From Burkholderia sp. PAMC 26561 (GTDB lineage Bacteria > Pseudomonadota > Gammaproteobacteria > Burkholderiales > Burkholderiaceae), in assembly GCF_001557535.2 (NCBI RefSeq), contig NZ_CP014307.1, forward strand, positions 62,001 through 126,000: a stretch of DNA of 64,000 bases, written 5' to 3'. This document shows, piece after piece, positions 35,783 through 44,864 of this stretch. A program made the translations under genes and the position numbers. Each line of letters starts with the position of its first letter. The first letter of the stretch is position 1. The notes under the pieces were generated by a model that made no database searches, was not told the origin of the DNA, and saw only the letters and a list, made by a program, of their open reading frames with translations.

Positions 35783-36537
35783 ACGCCATCCTCCACCAGC
35801 AATTGCACGCGGTCCGCCGCGAAGTGCGTGATGCCATATTTGATGGGCACCCCGGCTTCATCAACGTCGACGCTTTCGACCCACATGACGGGTTGCTGCC
35901 GGTTGATCTGCAGACGGCGCGCAACTTCGGAACTCGGCAAGATGCAACCAATGCGGCTCCATTTGCGCGTGTAATCGGTCACGCCGAATTCGGCCAGCGC
36001 CGCGCTTACGCCGTGTTTGCCCGCCAGCACCGCCGGAAAATCGGCGAACCGCATTGCCGGATACCAGCTTCGCGCGTAGGTCAGCGGTACGTCCTCGGAG
36101 TCATGGCGCGTCTCGATCTCGTAGACCAGCGTGCCGGCGCGGATGCCGAGCGCCTTGGCCGCAACCGGATCGGCCTTGACCTTCTCGCTCGACAACACCA
36201 CGCCCGCCGACGGCTGATTGTGGCGGCGCAGGTTCTCGGTAAAACGCGTGCGCCGTCCAATCTGATAATCGATGGCACCGGGCTGCACGAACGTGCCACG
36301 TCCCTGTTCGACACTGACCAGTCCCGTCGCCGCAAGACGCAGCATGGCGCGGCGCACCGTATGGCGGTTGACGTCGAAACGCCGCGCAAGTTCTGCTTCG
36401 CTCGGCAGGCGGCCTTCTTCGCCAAAACTCTTCGCTGTAATTTCCGCCGAAAGGATCTGTTCGATCTGGCGCCACACAGCCACGCCCGCGCCGCGCTCGA
36501 CTGCAAGCCCCGGTGTCCCCGTTTCGTTGGATGTCAT
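35779..36537 (-). CDS. phnF: HutC-subfamily GntR regulator of phosphonate genes
   Basis: The protein has 252 residues from the ATG at 36535-36537; the open frame to 36621 is an upstream extension. The N-terminal winged HTH reads GRLPSEAELARRFDVNRHTVRRAMLRL. The C-terminal UTRA domain includes LVYEIETRHDSEDVPLTYARSWYP. PhnF is the usual regulator of phn operons. The GTnTAnAC sites at 36650-36679 lie in its divergent promoter with phnG, and a related site precedes phnC. Confidence 0.92.
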   Translation of the reverse strand: MTSNETGTPGLAVERGAGVAVWRQIEQILSAEITAKSFGEEGRLPSEAELARRFDVNRHTVRRAMLRLAATGLVSVEQGRGTFVQPGAIDYQIGRRTRFTENLRRHNQPSAGVVLSSEKVKADPVAAKALGIRAGTLVYEIETRHDSEDVPLTYARSWYPAMRFADFPAVLAGKHGVSAALAEFGVTDYTRKWSRIGCILPSSEVARRLQINRQQPVMWVESVDVDEAGVPIKYGITHFAADRVQLLVEDGV

Positions 36538-36649
36538 GGTGGTGTCATTCCTGTCGGTTTGAATATCGTCATGGGCATTGTAGTGCGCCGCCGATGATGG
36601 AAATGTGAAAGCGGGGCACATTGGATCGATTTATATCTGTACCTGTAAA

Positions 36650-36679
36650 CGTCTAGACGACCAGATGACTAGTCTAGTA
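36650..36679. promoter_or_regulatory. Tandem PhnF operators between phnF and phnG
   Basis: The first site, GTCTAGAC, is a perfect match to the HutC consensus GTnTAnAC and lies within the 10-bp palindrome CGTCTAGACG (36650-36659). The second, GTCTAGTA (36672-36679), keeps the left half. Centres are 21 bp apart, two helical turns, so dimers would bind on the same face. Confidence 0.8.
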
Positions 36680-36721
36680 GGGTATGGATTCTGCAGCATC
36701 ACCAAATTCACGAGGTTGACG

Positions 36722-37213
36722 ATGAACATTTCTGCGCGGCCGTCCGAGTTGGCGCAACCCGCGACCCGGCGCGAGTGGCTGGCGATCCTGGCGCGTACGC
36801 CGCACGCCAGCATGAAGGCTGCAATGGACGCGGCGCTAGGCGCGGCCAGTCCGCCGGAGTTCGACTGGCTGCGCGCGCCGGATATCGGTCTGGCAATGGT
36901 GCGCGGCCGAGTGGGCGGGACGGGCGACGCGTTCAATCTCGGCGAAGTGACCGTGACGCGTGCAACGCTGCGTGTCCGGTCGGACGAAGGGCGTGCAACG
37001 GTCGGCATGGCAGTTCACATGGGACGCGACAAGGAGCGTGCAACGCTTGCCGCGCTCGCGGACGCTCTGCTGCAAATGCCCGCGTTCGAAGCACGCATGC
37101 AGCAGCATGTGATCGCGCCGCTTGCGGCGCGCATCGCTGCAAACCGCCGGCAAAAGCAGGCGCGCGCGGCGGCCACGAAAGTTGAATTCTTCACGATGGT
37201 GAGAGGTGACTGA
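36722..37213 (+). CDS. phnG: C-P lyase complex subunit PhnG
   Basis: The protein has 163 residues from the ATG at 36722 (GAGG upstream); the upstream open frame to 36605 overlaps the operators. PhnG marks: REWLAILARTPHA near the start and the LRAPDIGLAMVRGRVGGTGDAFNLGEVTVTRATLR segment, with GMAVHMGRDKERA. It is part of the G2H2I2J2 core that transfers ribose triphosphate onto phosphonate. Its stop overlaps phnH by 1 nt. C-terminal residues are Arg/Ala rich. Confidence 0.95.
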   Translation: MNISARPSELAQPATRREWLAILARTPHASMKAAMDAALGAASPPEFDWLRAPDIGLAMVRGRVGGTGDAFNLGEVTVTRATLRVRSDEGRATVGMAVHMGRDKERATLAALADALLQMPAFEARMQQHVIAPLAARIAANRRQKQARAAATKVEFFTMVRGD

Positions 37214-37869
37214 TGCAACGTAACAAGCCATCTGCGGATGCTCGGGGGGCGAGTGCGGGAAGCATCGACCTCACCACGCTCACGCCTGGTTTCACCGATA
37301 CCATCCATGACTCGCAGGGCGTGTTCCGCTCGCTGCTGGATGCACTGTCCCGGCCAGGCAAGATCGTTTCCATAGACACGGTCGTGCCGGCTCTGGCGAA
37401 CGAGCAAGAGGCGTACGTGCCGGTTGCCGCCTACGCTGCGTTGCTCGCGCTCGCGGATTACTCGACGCCCGTGCTGCTGCAGCATCCACATCGAGCATTG
37501 AGCGACGCCCTGCGCTTTCACACCGGCGCGCCGGTGACGGACGATTGTTCGGAAGCCGTGTTTGCCTATCTCGACGACGCACACTCCATGCCGTCGCTTG
37601 AAGAGTTTTCGCTTGGCGAACCCGAGACGCCGGAAACGGCCGCGATGCTGTTCATCCGCGTGGAGTCGCTGACAAGCGGCGCACCTGTGACGTGGCGCGG
37701 TCCCGGAATCCGCGAGTCGGAAACGGTTTGTGTGGAAGGCGTGCCTGCCTCGTTCTGGCACGAGCGCGCGCAACTTGCGAGCGACTTTCCGTGCGGCGTC
37801 GATTGTTATTTCGTTCGTGGCGGTTCGGTGATCGGATTGCCCCGCACAACACGCGTGGAGGTGGACTGA
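37213..37869 (+). CDS. phnH: C-P lyase complex subunit PhnH
   Basis: The protein has 218 residues, starting at the ATG overlapping the phnG stop. PhnH features: LTPGFTDTIHDSQGVFRSLLDALSRPGKI and the PCGVDCYFVRGGSVIGLPRTTRV end. It is the phosphonate C-P lyase subunit of unknown chemistry that completes the core complex. Its stop and the phnI ATG share one base (37869). Confidence 0.95.
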   Translation: MQRNKPSADARGASAGSIDLTTLTPGFTDTIHDSQGVFRSLLDALSRPGKIVSIDTVVPALANEQEAYVPVAAYAALLALADYSTPVLLQHPHRALSDALRFHTGAPVTDDCSEAVFAYLDDAHSMPSLEEFSLGEPETPETAAMLFIRVESLTSGAPVTWRGPGIRESETVCVEGVPASFWHERAQLASDFPCGVDCYFVRGGSVIGLPRTTRVEVD

Positions 37870-38969
37870 TGTACGTTGCAGTCAAAGGCGGCGAACGCGC
37901 GATCGAACGTTCATGGGACCTGCTCGCAGAAAAACGCCGCGGCAATCAGGCGCTGGCAGAGCTCAGCGTAGGCCAGATTCGCGAGCAGCTTCGGCTGGCC
38001 GTCGCACGCGTGATGACCGAGGGTTCTGTCTACGACGAAGAACTCGCCGCGCTCGCAATCAAGCAGGCGGCGGGCGATCTGGTCGAGGCGATATTCCTGC
38101 TGCGGGCGTACCGCACCACGTTGCCGCGTTTCGGCTATACGCTTCCTGTCGATACAGAAGAGATGTGCGTCGAGCGGCGAATCTCCGCTGCCTTCAAGGA
38201 CATTCCCGGCGGACAGATGCTGGGGGGCACCTACGATTACACCCAGCGGCTGCTTGATTTCAAACTGCTTGCGGAAGGCGCTGCATCCGATGCCGGCAAG
38301 AAGATCGCGCCGCCCTTGGTGAAGCAGGATCCCATGCCGCGCGTGCTTGCCTTGCTCGACAAGGAGGGCTTGATCGAGCAGGAAAGGGCGCACGCGGATG
38401 CGTCCGAACCCGGCGATATCACGCGCGAACCACTGACGTTTCCGGTCGATCGTACGGTTCGCCTGCAGAATCTCGCGCGTGCCGATGAAGGGTTCCTGCT
38501 CGCGATGGGCTACGCGACACAGCGCGGTTATTCGCACACGCATCCTTTCGCAGGCGAGATCCGCAACGGCGAAGTTGCGGTGGAAATGGATATTGAAGAG
38601 CTCGGCTTCTCCATTGAAATCGGGGATATGGAGGTCACGGAATGCCAGATGATCAACCAGTTTGCCGGCAGTGGTGACGTGCCGCCGACGTTCACGCAAG
38701 GCTATGGACTTGCGTTCGGCCATTCGGAACGCAAGGCGATGGCAATGGCGCTCGTCGACCGTTCACTGCGCGCGCCTGATCTGGGCGAGACGGTCGCATC
38801 GCCGACGCAGGACGCCGAGTTCGTGCTCTCCCACAGCGACAACGTGGAAGCATCGGGCTTCGTTCAGCATCTGAAATTGCCGCACTATGTGGACTTCCAG
38901 TCGGAGCTCGAGTTGCTGCGGCGACTGCGCGCGGGTCTGGAAAAAGAACAGCAGGAGAATGCAGCATGA
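37869..38969 (+). CDS. phnI: C-P lyase complex subunit PhnI
   Basis: The protein has 366 residues from the ATG at 37869; a longer open frame starting at 37692 overlaps phnH and is rejected. It begins MYVAVKGGERAIERSW, as PhnI does, and contains RQIREQLRLAV-like and GGTYDYTQRLLDFKLL segments. PhnI has nucleosidase activity and forms alpha-D-ribose-1-phosphonate-5-triphosphate from ATP and phosphonate with PhnGHL. Its stop overlaps phnJ by 4 nt. Confidence 0.95.
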   Translation: MYVAVKGGERAIERSWDLLAEKRRGNQALAELSVGQIREQLRLAVARVMTEGSVYDEELAALAIKQAAGDLVEAIFLLRAYRTTLPRFGYTLPVDTEEMCVERRISAAFKDIPGGQMLGGTYDYTQRLLDFKLLAEGAASDAGKKIAPPLVKQDPMPRVLALLDKEGLIEQERAHADASEPGDITREPLTFPVDRTVRLQNLARADEGFLLAMGYATQRGYSHTHPFAGEIRNGEVAVEMDIEELGFSIEIGDMEVTECQMINQFAGSGDVPPTFTQGYGLAFGHSERKAMAMALVDRSLRAPDLGETVASPTQDAEFVLSHSDNVEASGFVQHLKLPHYVDFQSELELLRRLRAGLEKEQQENAA

Positions 38970-39841
38970 ACGCGCGTACGCAGGAAACTGGCATTGCAGA
39001 AGGCTACAACTTCGCCTATCTCGACGAACAAACCAAGCGCATGATCCGTCGTGCGTTGCTGAAGGCCATTGCCATCCCCGGACACCAGGTTCCGTTCGCA
39101 TCGCGCGAAATGCCGTTGCCTTATGGCTGGGGAACGGGCGGATTGCAGGTTACGTCCGCCATCATCGGGCGCAGCGATACGCTGAAGGTCATCGACCAGG
39201 GTTCGGATGAAACGACCAATGCCGTCAACATCCGGCGCTTTTTCGCGCGCACGGCCGGCATTGCAACGACCACGCGAACCGTGGATGCATCGATCATTCA
39301 GACGCGTCACCGGATTCCGGAAACGCCGCTGACGGACAAGCAGATCCTCGTGTACCAGGTGCCGATGCCCGAGCCGCTTTACCGGCTGGAACCGCGCGTG
39401 ACCGAGTGCCGCAAGCTTCATTCGCTCGCCGACTATGGCCTGATCAACGTGAAGTACTACGAGGACATCGTGCAGCATGGCAGCATTGCAACGACCTACG
39501 ATTACCCGGTCCTTGTGAACGACCGCTATCTTTCGTCGCCTTCGCCAATCCCGAAGTTCGACAACCCCAAGATGCACATGAACCCCGCGCTGCAGCTTTT
39601 CGGAGCGGGCCGCGAACGGCGCATTTATGCCATTCCACCTTATACGAAGGTCAAGAGCCTCGATTTCGAGGATCATCCGTTCAGCATCCAGCACTGGGAA
39701 CACGAATGCGCGCTGTGTGGATCGCATGAAAGTTTCCTGGACGAGATGATTGTCGACGACGAGGGCAAACGCATGTTCGTGTGTTCCGACAGCGACTATT
39801 GCCAGGAACATCGTGCTGCGAATGAACAGGGGGATGCATGA
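38966..39841 (+). CDS. phnJ: C-P lyase, radical SAM catalytic subunit PhnJ
   Basis: The protein has 291 residues. The iron-sulfur ligands sit in the C-terminal part: CALC, then 21 residues, then Cys, five residues, Cys (CX2CX21CX5C), as in PhnJ of E. coli. The Gly-rich Gly32 region is GWGTGGLQV, which carries the glycyl radical. It cleaves the C-P bond to give alkane and ribose cyclic phosphate. The phnK ATG overlaps its stop by 4 nt. All cluster Cys are intact. Confidence 0.96.
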   Translation: MNARTQETGIAEGYNFAYLDEQTKRMIRRALLKAIAIPGHQVPFASREMPLPYGWGTGGLQVTSAIIGRSDTLKVIDQGSDETTNAVNIRRFFARTAGIATTTRTVDASIIQTRHRIPETPLTDKQILVYQVPMPEPLYRLEPRVTECRKLHSLADYGLINVKYYEDIVQHGSIATTYDYPVLVNDRYLSSPSPIPKFDNPKMHMNPALQLFGAGRERRIYAIPPYTKVKSLDFEDHPFSIQHWEHECALCGSHESFLDEMIVDDEGKRMFVCSDSDYCQEHRAANEQGDA

Positions 39842-40623
39842 ACGGTTCATCCGTAGCTCCGCTGCTCAGCGCACGCGGACTCACCAGGCGTTATAACGGA
39901 CGCGGCGGTTGTGCCGACGTGGATATAGACATCTATCCGGGCGAAGTTCTGTGTATTGTCGGTGAATCGGGCTCGGGGAAATCGACCTTGCTGAACGCGC
40001 TGGCCTTGCGCACCCCTGCGGACGATGGCGCATTGACGTATCGCACGGCCGGGCACGAAGTACTCGACCTGCTTGCGCTGCCCATGCCGCGCCGCCGGAT
40101 GCTCGCTCGTACGGACTGGGGTTTCGTGCATCAGAATGCACGCGATGGCTTGCGTCACGGTGTATCGGCGGGAGCGAACATTGGCGAGCCCCTGATGGCG
40201 AACGGCGCCCGTCATTACGGCAAGCTTCGCGAGACAGCGTCCGACTGGATGAGCCAGGTCGAGCTCGATGCCGCGCGTATCGACGAATTGCCGTCCGCGT
40301 TTTCAGGCGGCATGCAGCAGCGGCTGCAGATCGCGCGCAACCTGGTGACGAAACCGCGCCTCGTTTTCATGGATGAACCGACGGCGGGGCTAGATGTATC
40401 CGTGCAGGCGCGATTGCTGGACCTGCTTCGCACGTTGACCGGCAAGCTGCATCTTGCAGCGCTGATCGTGACGCACGATATTGGCGTGGCGCGCCTGCTT
40501 GCGCACCGGTTGATGGTGATGAAGGATGGCCGCGTGGTGGAAAGCGGGCTGACCGATCAGGTCCTCGACGATCCTCAACATCCCTATACACAGACGCTGG
40601 TAGCGTCCGTGCTGCCCGTCTGA
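39838..40623 (+). CDS. phnK: C-P lyase ABC-type ATPase PhnK
   Basis: The protein has 261 residues. Walker A GESGSGKST, a central FVHQNARDGLRHGVSAGANIGEPL (typical PhnK), signature FSGGMQQRLQIARNL, Walker B LVFMDEPTAGLD and switch His in VTHD. PhnK is a cytoplasmic nucleotide-binding protein that docks on the C-P lyase core; it is not a transporter subunit. It starts in the phnJ stop and phnL follows after 9 nt. Confidence 0.94.
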   Translation: MNGSSVAPLLSARGLTRRYNGRGGCADVDIDIYPGEVLCIVGESGSGKSTLLNALALRTPADDGALTYRTAGHEVLDLLALPMPRRRMLARTDWGFVHQNARDGLRHGVSAGANIGEPLMANGARHYGKLRETASDWMSQVELDAARIDELPSAFSGGMQQRLQIARNLVTKPRLVFMDEPTAGLDVSVQARLLDLLRTLTGKLHLAALIVTHDIGVARLLAHRLMVMKDGRVVESGLTDQVLDDPQHPYTQTLVASVLPV

Positions 40624-40632
40624 GAGCCTAGA

Positions 40633-41424
40633 ATGAACGCCAATCGCTTCAAAGAACTCGCGGACGACGCCGCCTTCGCCGAAAGCAAGACGTTGATGCT
40701 GCGCGCGCGCGGCGTCGAGAAGACTTTCACGCTGCATCAGCAGGGCGGTGTGAGCATTGCAGCGCTGGGCGGTGTATCGCTCGATGTGGAGCGCGGCGAA
40801 TGCGTGGTGTTGTCGGGGCCCTCGGGTGTCGGCAAGAGCACCTTGCTGCGCTGCATGTACGGCAACTATCTGCTGACACGCGGCACGGTTACCATTCGCG
40901 ACGAGAGCCGCGCATCCGGGTCCCTGTCGCTGTCCCATGCTGAACCGCACGACGTGATCCGCCTGCGCCGCACGACCATGGGCTACGTCAGCCAGTTTTT
41001 GCGCGCGATACCGCGGGTTTCATCCATCGATCTCGTGAGCGAGCCGCTCGTATCGCGCGGCATGAATGAAGATGAAGCGCGCGAACGGGCCGGTGTCCTG
41101 CTGGAACGCCTGAACGTGGCGCGCCGTTTGTGGACGCTCGCGCCAGCCACGTTCTCAGGCGGCGAGCAACAACGTATCAACATCGCACGCGGGTTGATTG
41201 CTGGGCAGCCGCTCTTGCTGCTCGACGAGCCCACCGCATCGCTCGATGCAGAGAACCGGCAGGTGGTCGCCGATCTCATAGTCGAAGCGCGCGAGCAGGG
41301 CGCGGCGATCGTAGGCATTTTCCATGACGAGGACACGCGCGAACGCGTCGCGACTCGTCTGATCCAACTCAACGCTCCCGCCGGGCAGGCGGCCACGACT
41401 ACGGAAACCTTGCAGACATGTTGA
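40633..41424 (+). CDS. phnL: C-P lyase ABC-type ATPase PhnL
   Basis: The protein has 263 residues. Motifs: Walker A GPSGVGKST, Q-loop GYVSQFLRAIPRVSS, signature FSGGEQQRINIARGL, Walker B LLLLDEPTASLD, switch His in FHDED. The N-terminal 30 residues (ADDAAFAESKTLMLRAR) are a little longer than usual. PhnL works with PhnGHI. Its stop overlaps phnM by 7 nt. Confidence 0.94.
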   Translation: MNANRFKELADDAAFAESKTLMLRARGVEKTFTLHQQGGVSIAALGGVSLDVERGECVVLSGPSGVGKSTLLRCMYGNYLLTRGTVTIRDESRASGSLSLSHAEPHDVIRLRRTTMGYVSQFLRAIPRVSSIDLVSEPLVSRGMNEDEARERAGVLLERLNVARRLWTLAPATFSGGEQQRINIARGLIAGQPLLLLDEPTASLDAENRQVVADLIVEAREQGAAIVGIFHDEDTRERVATRLIQLNAPAGQAATTTETLQTC

Positions 41425-42551
41425 TCAAGAACGCGCGAATCGTCACTCGCGACGAAGAGTTCACAGGTGTTGTACGCATTGCCGACGGACGCATTGCCGA
41501 GGTTGCGCCCGGCACGACTTCAGCCGGCGACGCCGAAGACTGGGGCGGCGATTATCTATTGCCCGGCCTCGTTGAACTGCATACGGACAACATCGAAAAA
41601 CACATCGCGCCGCGTCCCGGCGTGCTATGGAATTCCGATGCCGCGATCGTCGTGCATGATGCGCAAGTGGCGAGCGCCGGCATCACGACCGTCTTCGATG
41701 CATTGGGCATCGGCTCACGTGGGGGCGTGGGTGTGCGCGGCAAGGAGTTGCAGACCAATAACGCGCGGGCAATAGAACGCCTTGCGGGGAAGGGCTTGTT
41801 GCGTGTCGATCACTTCCTGCATTTGCGCTGCGAGATCGCGGCGGCGGATGTGCTCGAAGTTTTCGATGGTCTCGTTTCGCATCCTCTGCTTCGGCTCGTT
41901 TCGGTGATGGACCATACGCCGGGCCAGCGTCAATGGCACGACCCCGTGCAATGGCGCAAGTATCAGGAGCGTCACGGCAAATGGACGGATGCGCACGCGA
42001 ACACCATGCTCGACGAGTTGACCCGCGATCAGCAGCGGTATGCGCGGCTGCATCGGACGGAGATCGTCGCGCGTTGCAAGGCGCGTGGCCTGCCGCTCGC
42101 AAGTCACGACGATACGTCGGTCGACCATGTGCTCGAAGCGGCGGAAGACGGCATCGTGCTGGCCGAATTCCCGACCACGCTCGTGGCGGCAGAGGCGGCG
42201 CGCGAGCGTGGAATCTCGACGATCATGGGTGCGCCGAACATCGTGCGCGGCGGATCGCATTCGGGCAATGTCTCGGCGCTCGAAATGGCAAGGGCCGGAT
42301 TGCTCGATATCCTGTCATCGGATTACGTGCCTTCGAGCCTGCTGACCGCGACCTTCGATCTCGTCGATAAAGCCGGCTGGTCCCTGCCGCAAGCAATGCG
42401 AACGGTGTCATCCGCGCCGGCCAAGGCGGCGGGACTGACAGACCGGGGCGCCATCGCCATCGGCTTGCGAGCGGACTTCGTGCGCGTCGCTATGTCCGAT
42501 CGTCTGCCGATTCCGCGTGCGACCTATCTGGAGGGAAAACGCGTCGCATAG
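41418..42551 (+). CDS. phnM: Alpha-D-ribose 1-methylphosphonate 5-triphosphate diphosphatase
   Basis: The protein has 377 residues of the amidohydrolase fold. The metal-binding His/Asp pair of the N-terminal beta strand is in LVELHTDNIEKH, with further ligands in FPTTLVAAEAARERG and APNIVRGGSHSGNVSA. PhnM removes pyrophosphate from the ribose triphosphonate intermediate before PhnJ acts. It ends the phnG-M operon; the next gene is on the opposite strand 81 nt away with no clear T-run terminator between them. Confidence 0.94.
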   Translation: MLIKNARIVTRDEEFTGVVRIADGRIAEVAPGTTSAGDAEDWGGDYLLPGLVELHTDNIEKHIAPRPGVLWNSDAAIVVHDAQVASAGITTVFDALGIGSRGGVGVRGKELQTNNARAIERLAGKGLLRVDHFLHLRCEIAAADVLEVFDGLVSHPLLRLVSVMDHTPGQRQWHDPVQWRKYQERHGKWTDAHANTMLDELTRDQQRYARLHRTEIVARCKARGLPLASHDDTSVDHVLEAAEDGIVLAEFPTTLVAAEAARERGISTIMGAPNIVRGGSHSGNVSALEMARAGLLDILSSDYVPSSLLTATFDLVDKAGWSLPQAMRTVSSAPAKAAGLTDRGAIAIGLRADFVRVAMSDRLPIPRATYLEGKRVA

Positions 42552-42632
42552 CGGATCAACAAAGGGTCGATAAAACCGCGATGGGCAATTCTTGACTCAG
42601 GCGAGGCGGCCTGAGCGTAAGCGCCTTGAGTC

Positions 42633-43229
42633 TTATGGCGCGACCCATTGCCCCTGGAAGGCGCCATCGTCACGTACATGAAACTGCGCTCTGTGGTGCG
42701 GCTCGTTCGACAGATCGAGATAGTCGATGTGCCGCACCGAAACATGCACGAGGCAGAAGTTCTCGTAGCCGAGCATGGGGTCCGCGGCATCAGGCGCGGC
42801 GGCCCGGGCGGGGTCATCGATAACACTTCCCGACACAACCGGTGATCGATACAAGATCAACGTACGCGGCCGGCTCGAATTCCACACGGCCAGCTTTTCG
42901 GCTTCATCGGTCACGAAAGACGCAATGCCTTCCACGCGAATCTGCACGAGTCGCTCGGCGTCGTACCCGTGCATCGAAATGGCCGGGCGTGCGCGTAGTT
43001 CGCGGACTTTCCCGGAACGGATGTCCGTGTGAAATGAAAGACGAGCAAGCTCTTCGTTTGCATCGCGCAAGACGATGGTCCGAACCTTGGGATTTCCATC
43101 GACGCCTACAGTCGCCGCCTGCAGCACGCTGAACGGCGATCGTCCGGCGCCGGCGCCTGCACGCAAGGAATCCCAGATCGACTTGAACAAGTCCTTCATG
43201 TCTGGTGTAGCAGAGGCACTTGAAGTCAC
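42633..43229 (-). CDS. Pyridoxamine-phosphate-oxidase-like flavin-binding protein (Alr4036 type)
   Basis: The protein has 198 residues. A split-barrel flavin-binding pattern is seen: FSVLQAATVGVDGNPKVRTIVLRDAN, LSFHTDIRSGKVRELRARP and FVTDEAEKLAVW, matching the pyridoxamine 5'-phosphate oxidase family of Alr4036-type. The C-terminal part ends in HHRAQFHVRDDGAFQGQWVAP, common in this family. Its physiological substrate is unknown. It starts 30 nt from the GntR gene in the same direction. Confidence 0.85.
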   Translation of the reverse strand: MTSSASATPDMKDLFKSIWDSLRAGAGAGRSPFSVLQAATVGVDGNPKVRTIVLRDANEELARLSFHTDIRSGKVRELRARPAISMHGYDAERLVQIRVEGIASFVTDEAEKLAVWNSSRPRTLILYRSPVVSGSVIDDPARAAAPDAADPMLGYENFCLVHVSVRHIDYLDLSNEPHHRAQFHVRDDGAFQGQWVAP

Positions 43230-43258
43230 GTGTTGGTCCCGGGTGTGAGGTGAATGGT

Positions 43259-44017
43259 TCAGCCCTCAGTTTCCTTCAATACTGCCGTTGCTGCTTCGCA
43301 TGCGCCACGCAGTTGCTCTCGCATCAGGTCCTGCACGCGGTTGTCGCCGGTGGAGATCGCGTCCTTGATCTTTACGGCCTGTTCAAACGATGCCCGCATC
43401 CGTCCGCCGCGCGCCATCGCAATCCGACGCAAGCGCCGTACCGGACCCATGAGGCTCGCGTGCGTTGCCTGCAGCGTGCGGTTATCGGCGAGGGTCATTA
43501 CGATCGAATAGAAGCGGTCGAGGGCATCCACGTACGCCGCGGGATCATTGGCGGCCACATTCGCACGCATCTCGCCGATCACGTCTTCCAGTTGAGCGCG
43601 CCCGAGCGTCGTGATGTTTTCCGCGCAAAGCTGAACGGCGAGGCATTCGAGCGCCGTGCGCACTGTGTAAATCTCCGCAACGTCACGCAGTGTCACGGAC
43701 CGCACGAACGCCCCTACGCGCGCCACCACGGTCACCAGGCCTTCGCGTTCGAGTTGTGCAAACGCCTCACGCATCGGCGTGCGGCTGACGTTCAATTGCT
43801 TCGCGACCTGCACCTCCGATAGCCGGCTTCCCGGCGCCAGCACACCTTCCACGATCGCCTCTCGCAACGCCGGCACGACCACGCCGTCGCTGAGCGAGTC
43901 GCCGGACGCGTCGACCATGCGCATTTTCGAGTGATATTTGCGGCCGATGGTTTCGAGCGCCTGCTCGGGCACACGATCGGTAATTTCCATTTCAGCAGGT
44001 TTCGTTGCAGAGGCCAT
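43259..44017 (-). CDS. FCD-type GntR regulator (enoyl-CoA hydratase cluster)
   Basis: The protein has 252 residues from the ATG at 44015-44017 (GGAAAG upstream). The N-terminal winged HTH reads APGSRLSEVQVAKQLNVSRTPMREAFAQLEREGL, then a helical FCD domain with TALECLAVQLCAENI and a DRFYSIVMTLADNRTLQA segment. It is divergent from the hydratase gene and has three TATACA copies in the intervening DNA. It probably represses the hydratase/MFS/ALDH unit in the absence of an acyl or aromatic ligand (inference). Confidence 0.88.
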   Translation of the reverse strand: MASATKPAEMEITDRVPEQALETIGRKYHSKMRMVDASGDSLSDGVVVPALREAIVEGVLAPGSRLSEVQVAKQLNVSRTPMREAFAQLEREGLVTVVARVGAFVRSVTLRDVAEIYTVRTALECLAVQLCAENITTLGRAQLEDVIGEMRANVAANDPAAYVDALDRFYSIVMTLADNRTLQATHASLMGPVRRLRRIAMARGGRMRASFEQAVKIKDAISTGDNRVQDLMREQLRGACEAATAVLKETEG

Positions 44018-44042
44018 TGACTTTCCGTTGTTCGATGAATAC

Positions 44043-44073
44043 GCTGTATACAGCTTATACAGGTGATTATACA
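44043..44073. promoter_or_regulatory. GntR operator array between the FCD regulator and the hydratase gene
   Basis: A perfect 12-bp palindrome GCTGTATACAGC (44043-44054) is followed by two TTATACA repeats at 44055 and 44067. The TATACA core therefore occurs three times at 44047, 44056 and 44068, in the middle of a divergent promoter. FCD-type GntR regulators often bind TGTATACA-like sites. Confidence 0.65.
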
Positions 44074-44085
44074 ACAGGAGGCTGC

Positions 44086-44817
44086 TTGGACCACGCGCGC
44101 TTGCCGGACCCGGTCGTGATCGATCGATCGGGAGAAATTCTGACCTTTACGCTGAACAATGCCGCCGCCGGCAACGAAATCACTGCGCCCATGTTCGACG
44201 CCATGATCGCCGTCTTGCGTAGCGAGGCAACCTTGCCTACGGCGCGCGTGCTGCGCATTCGCGCAAGCGGTGAAACGTTCTGCACAGGGCGGGAACGCGC
44301 CGGAACGGACGCGGTTTCGATTCATCGCGAAGTCTCGCGGTTGATCGAATTGAAGCGGCTACTGCGGGCATCGCCGATGATTTCGATTGCCGAGGTGCAG
44401 GGCGATGCGCTCGGTTTCGGCTTTGGTCTTGCGATCCTGTGCGACTTCACGCTGGTAGCGGGCAGCGCGAAGCTCGCCTTTCCCGAGATGCGCAAGGGCT
44501 TGCCGCCGGCCGCGATCATGGCCTACCTCGGCCGCTACGCCTTGCCCAAGCAAGTGTTCCCAATGCTCCTTTTCGGCGACGCAATCACGCCCGACGCCGC
44601 ACTGGCCGCCGGCCTCGTGACCCGCGTCTGCGCGCCCGACGCGTTGCAGGCGGATACCGATGCGCTCGTTGAACGAATCCTCGCACTCGATGCAACCGGC
44701 GCGCGGCAGTGCAAGTCCTTCTTCCAGAACGCGGAGGAAAGCTCGCTCGAACACAACTTCCGGTGCGCGACGGAAACGCTGACGGTGTCGGCGTTGCGGC
44801 TGATGGCATCGAAATAA
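44086..44817 (+). CDS. Enoyl-CoA hydratase/isomerase family protein
   Basis: From a TTG at 44086 (AGGAGG at 44076-44081) the protein has 243 residues; the longer frame upstream (to 44005) runs through the operators and is not favoured. Crotonase marks: GNEITAPMFDAM, CTGRERAG at the first oxyanion position, AEVQGDALGFGFGLAILCDFTLVAG and FPEMRKGLPPAAIMAYLGRY. It acts on acyl-CoA substrates; the usual catalytic Glu pair is not clearly present, so isomerase or lyase function is possible. Next gene begins 47 nt later. Confidence 0.85.
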   Translation: MDHARLPDPVVIDRSGEILTFTLNNAAAGNEITAPMFDAMIAVLRSEATLPTARVLRIRASGETFCTGRERAGTDAVSIHREVSRLIELKRLLRASPMISIAEVQGDALGFGFGLAILCDFTLVAGSAKLAFPEMRKGLPPAAIMAYLGRYALPKQVFPMLLFGDAITPDAALAAGLVTRVCAPDALQADTDALVERILALDATGARQCKSFFQNAEESSLEHNFRCATETLTVSALRLMASK

Positions 44818-44864
44818 CCGGTCATGCATTACGACAAACCCTCGATGGTTTGCAGGAGACGGAA

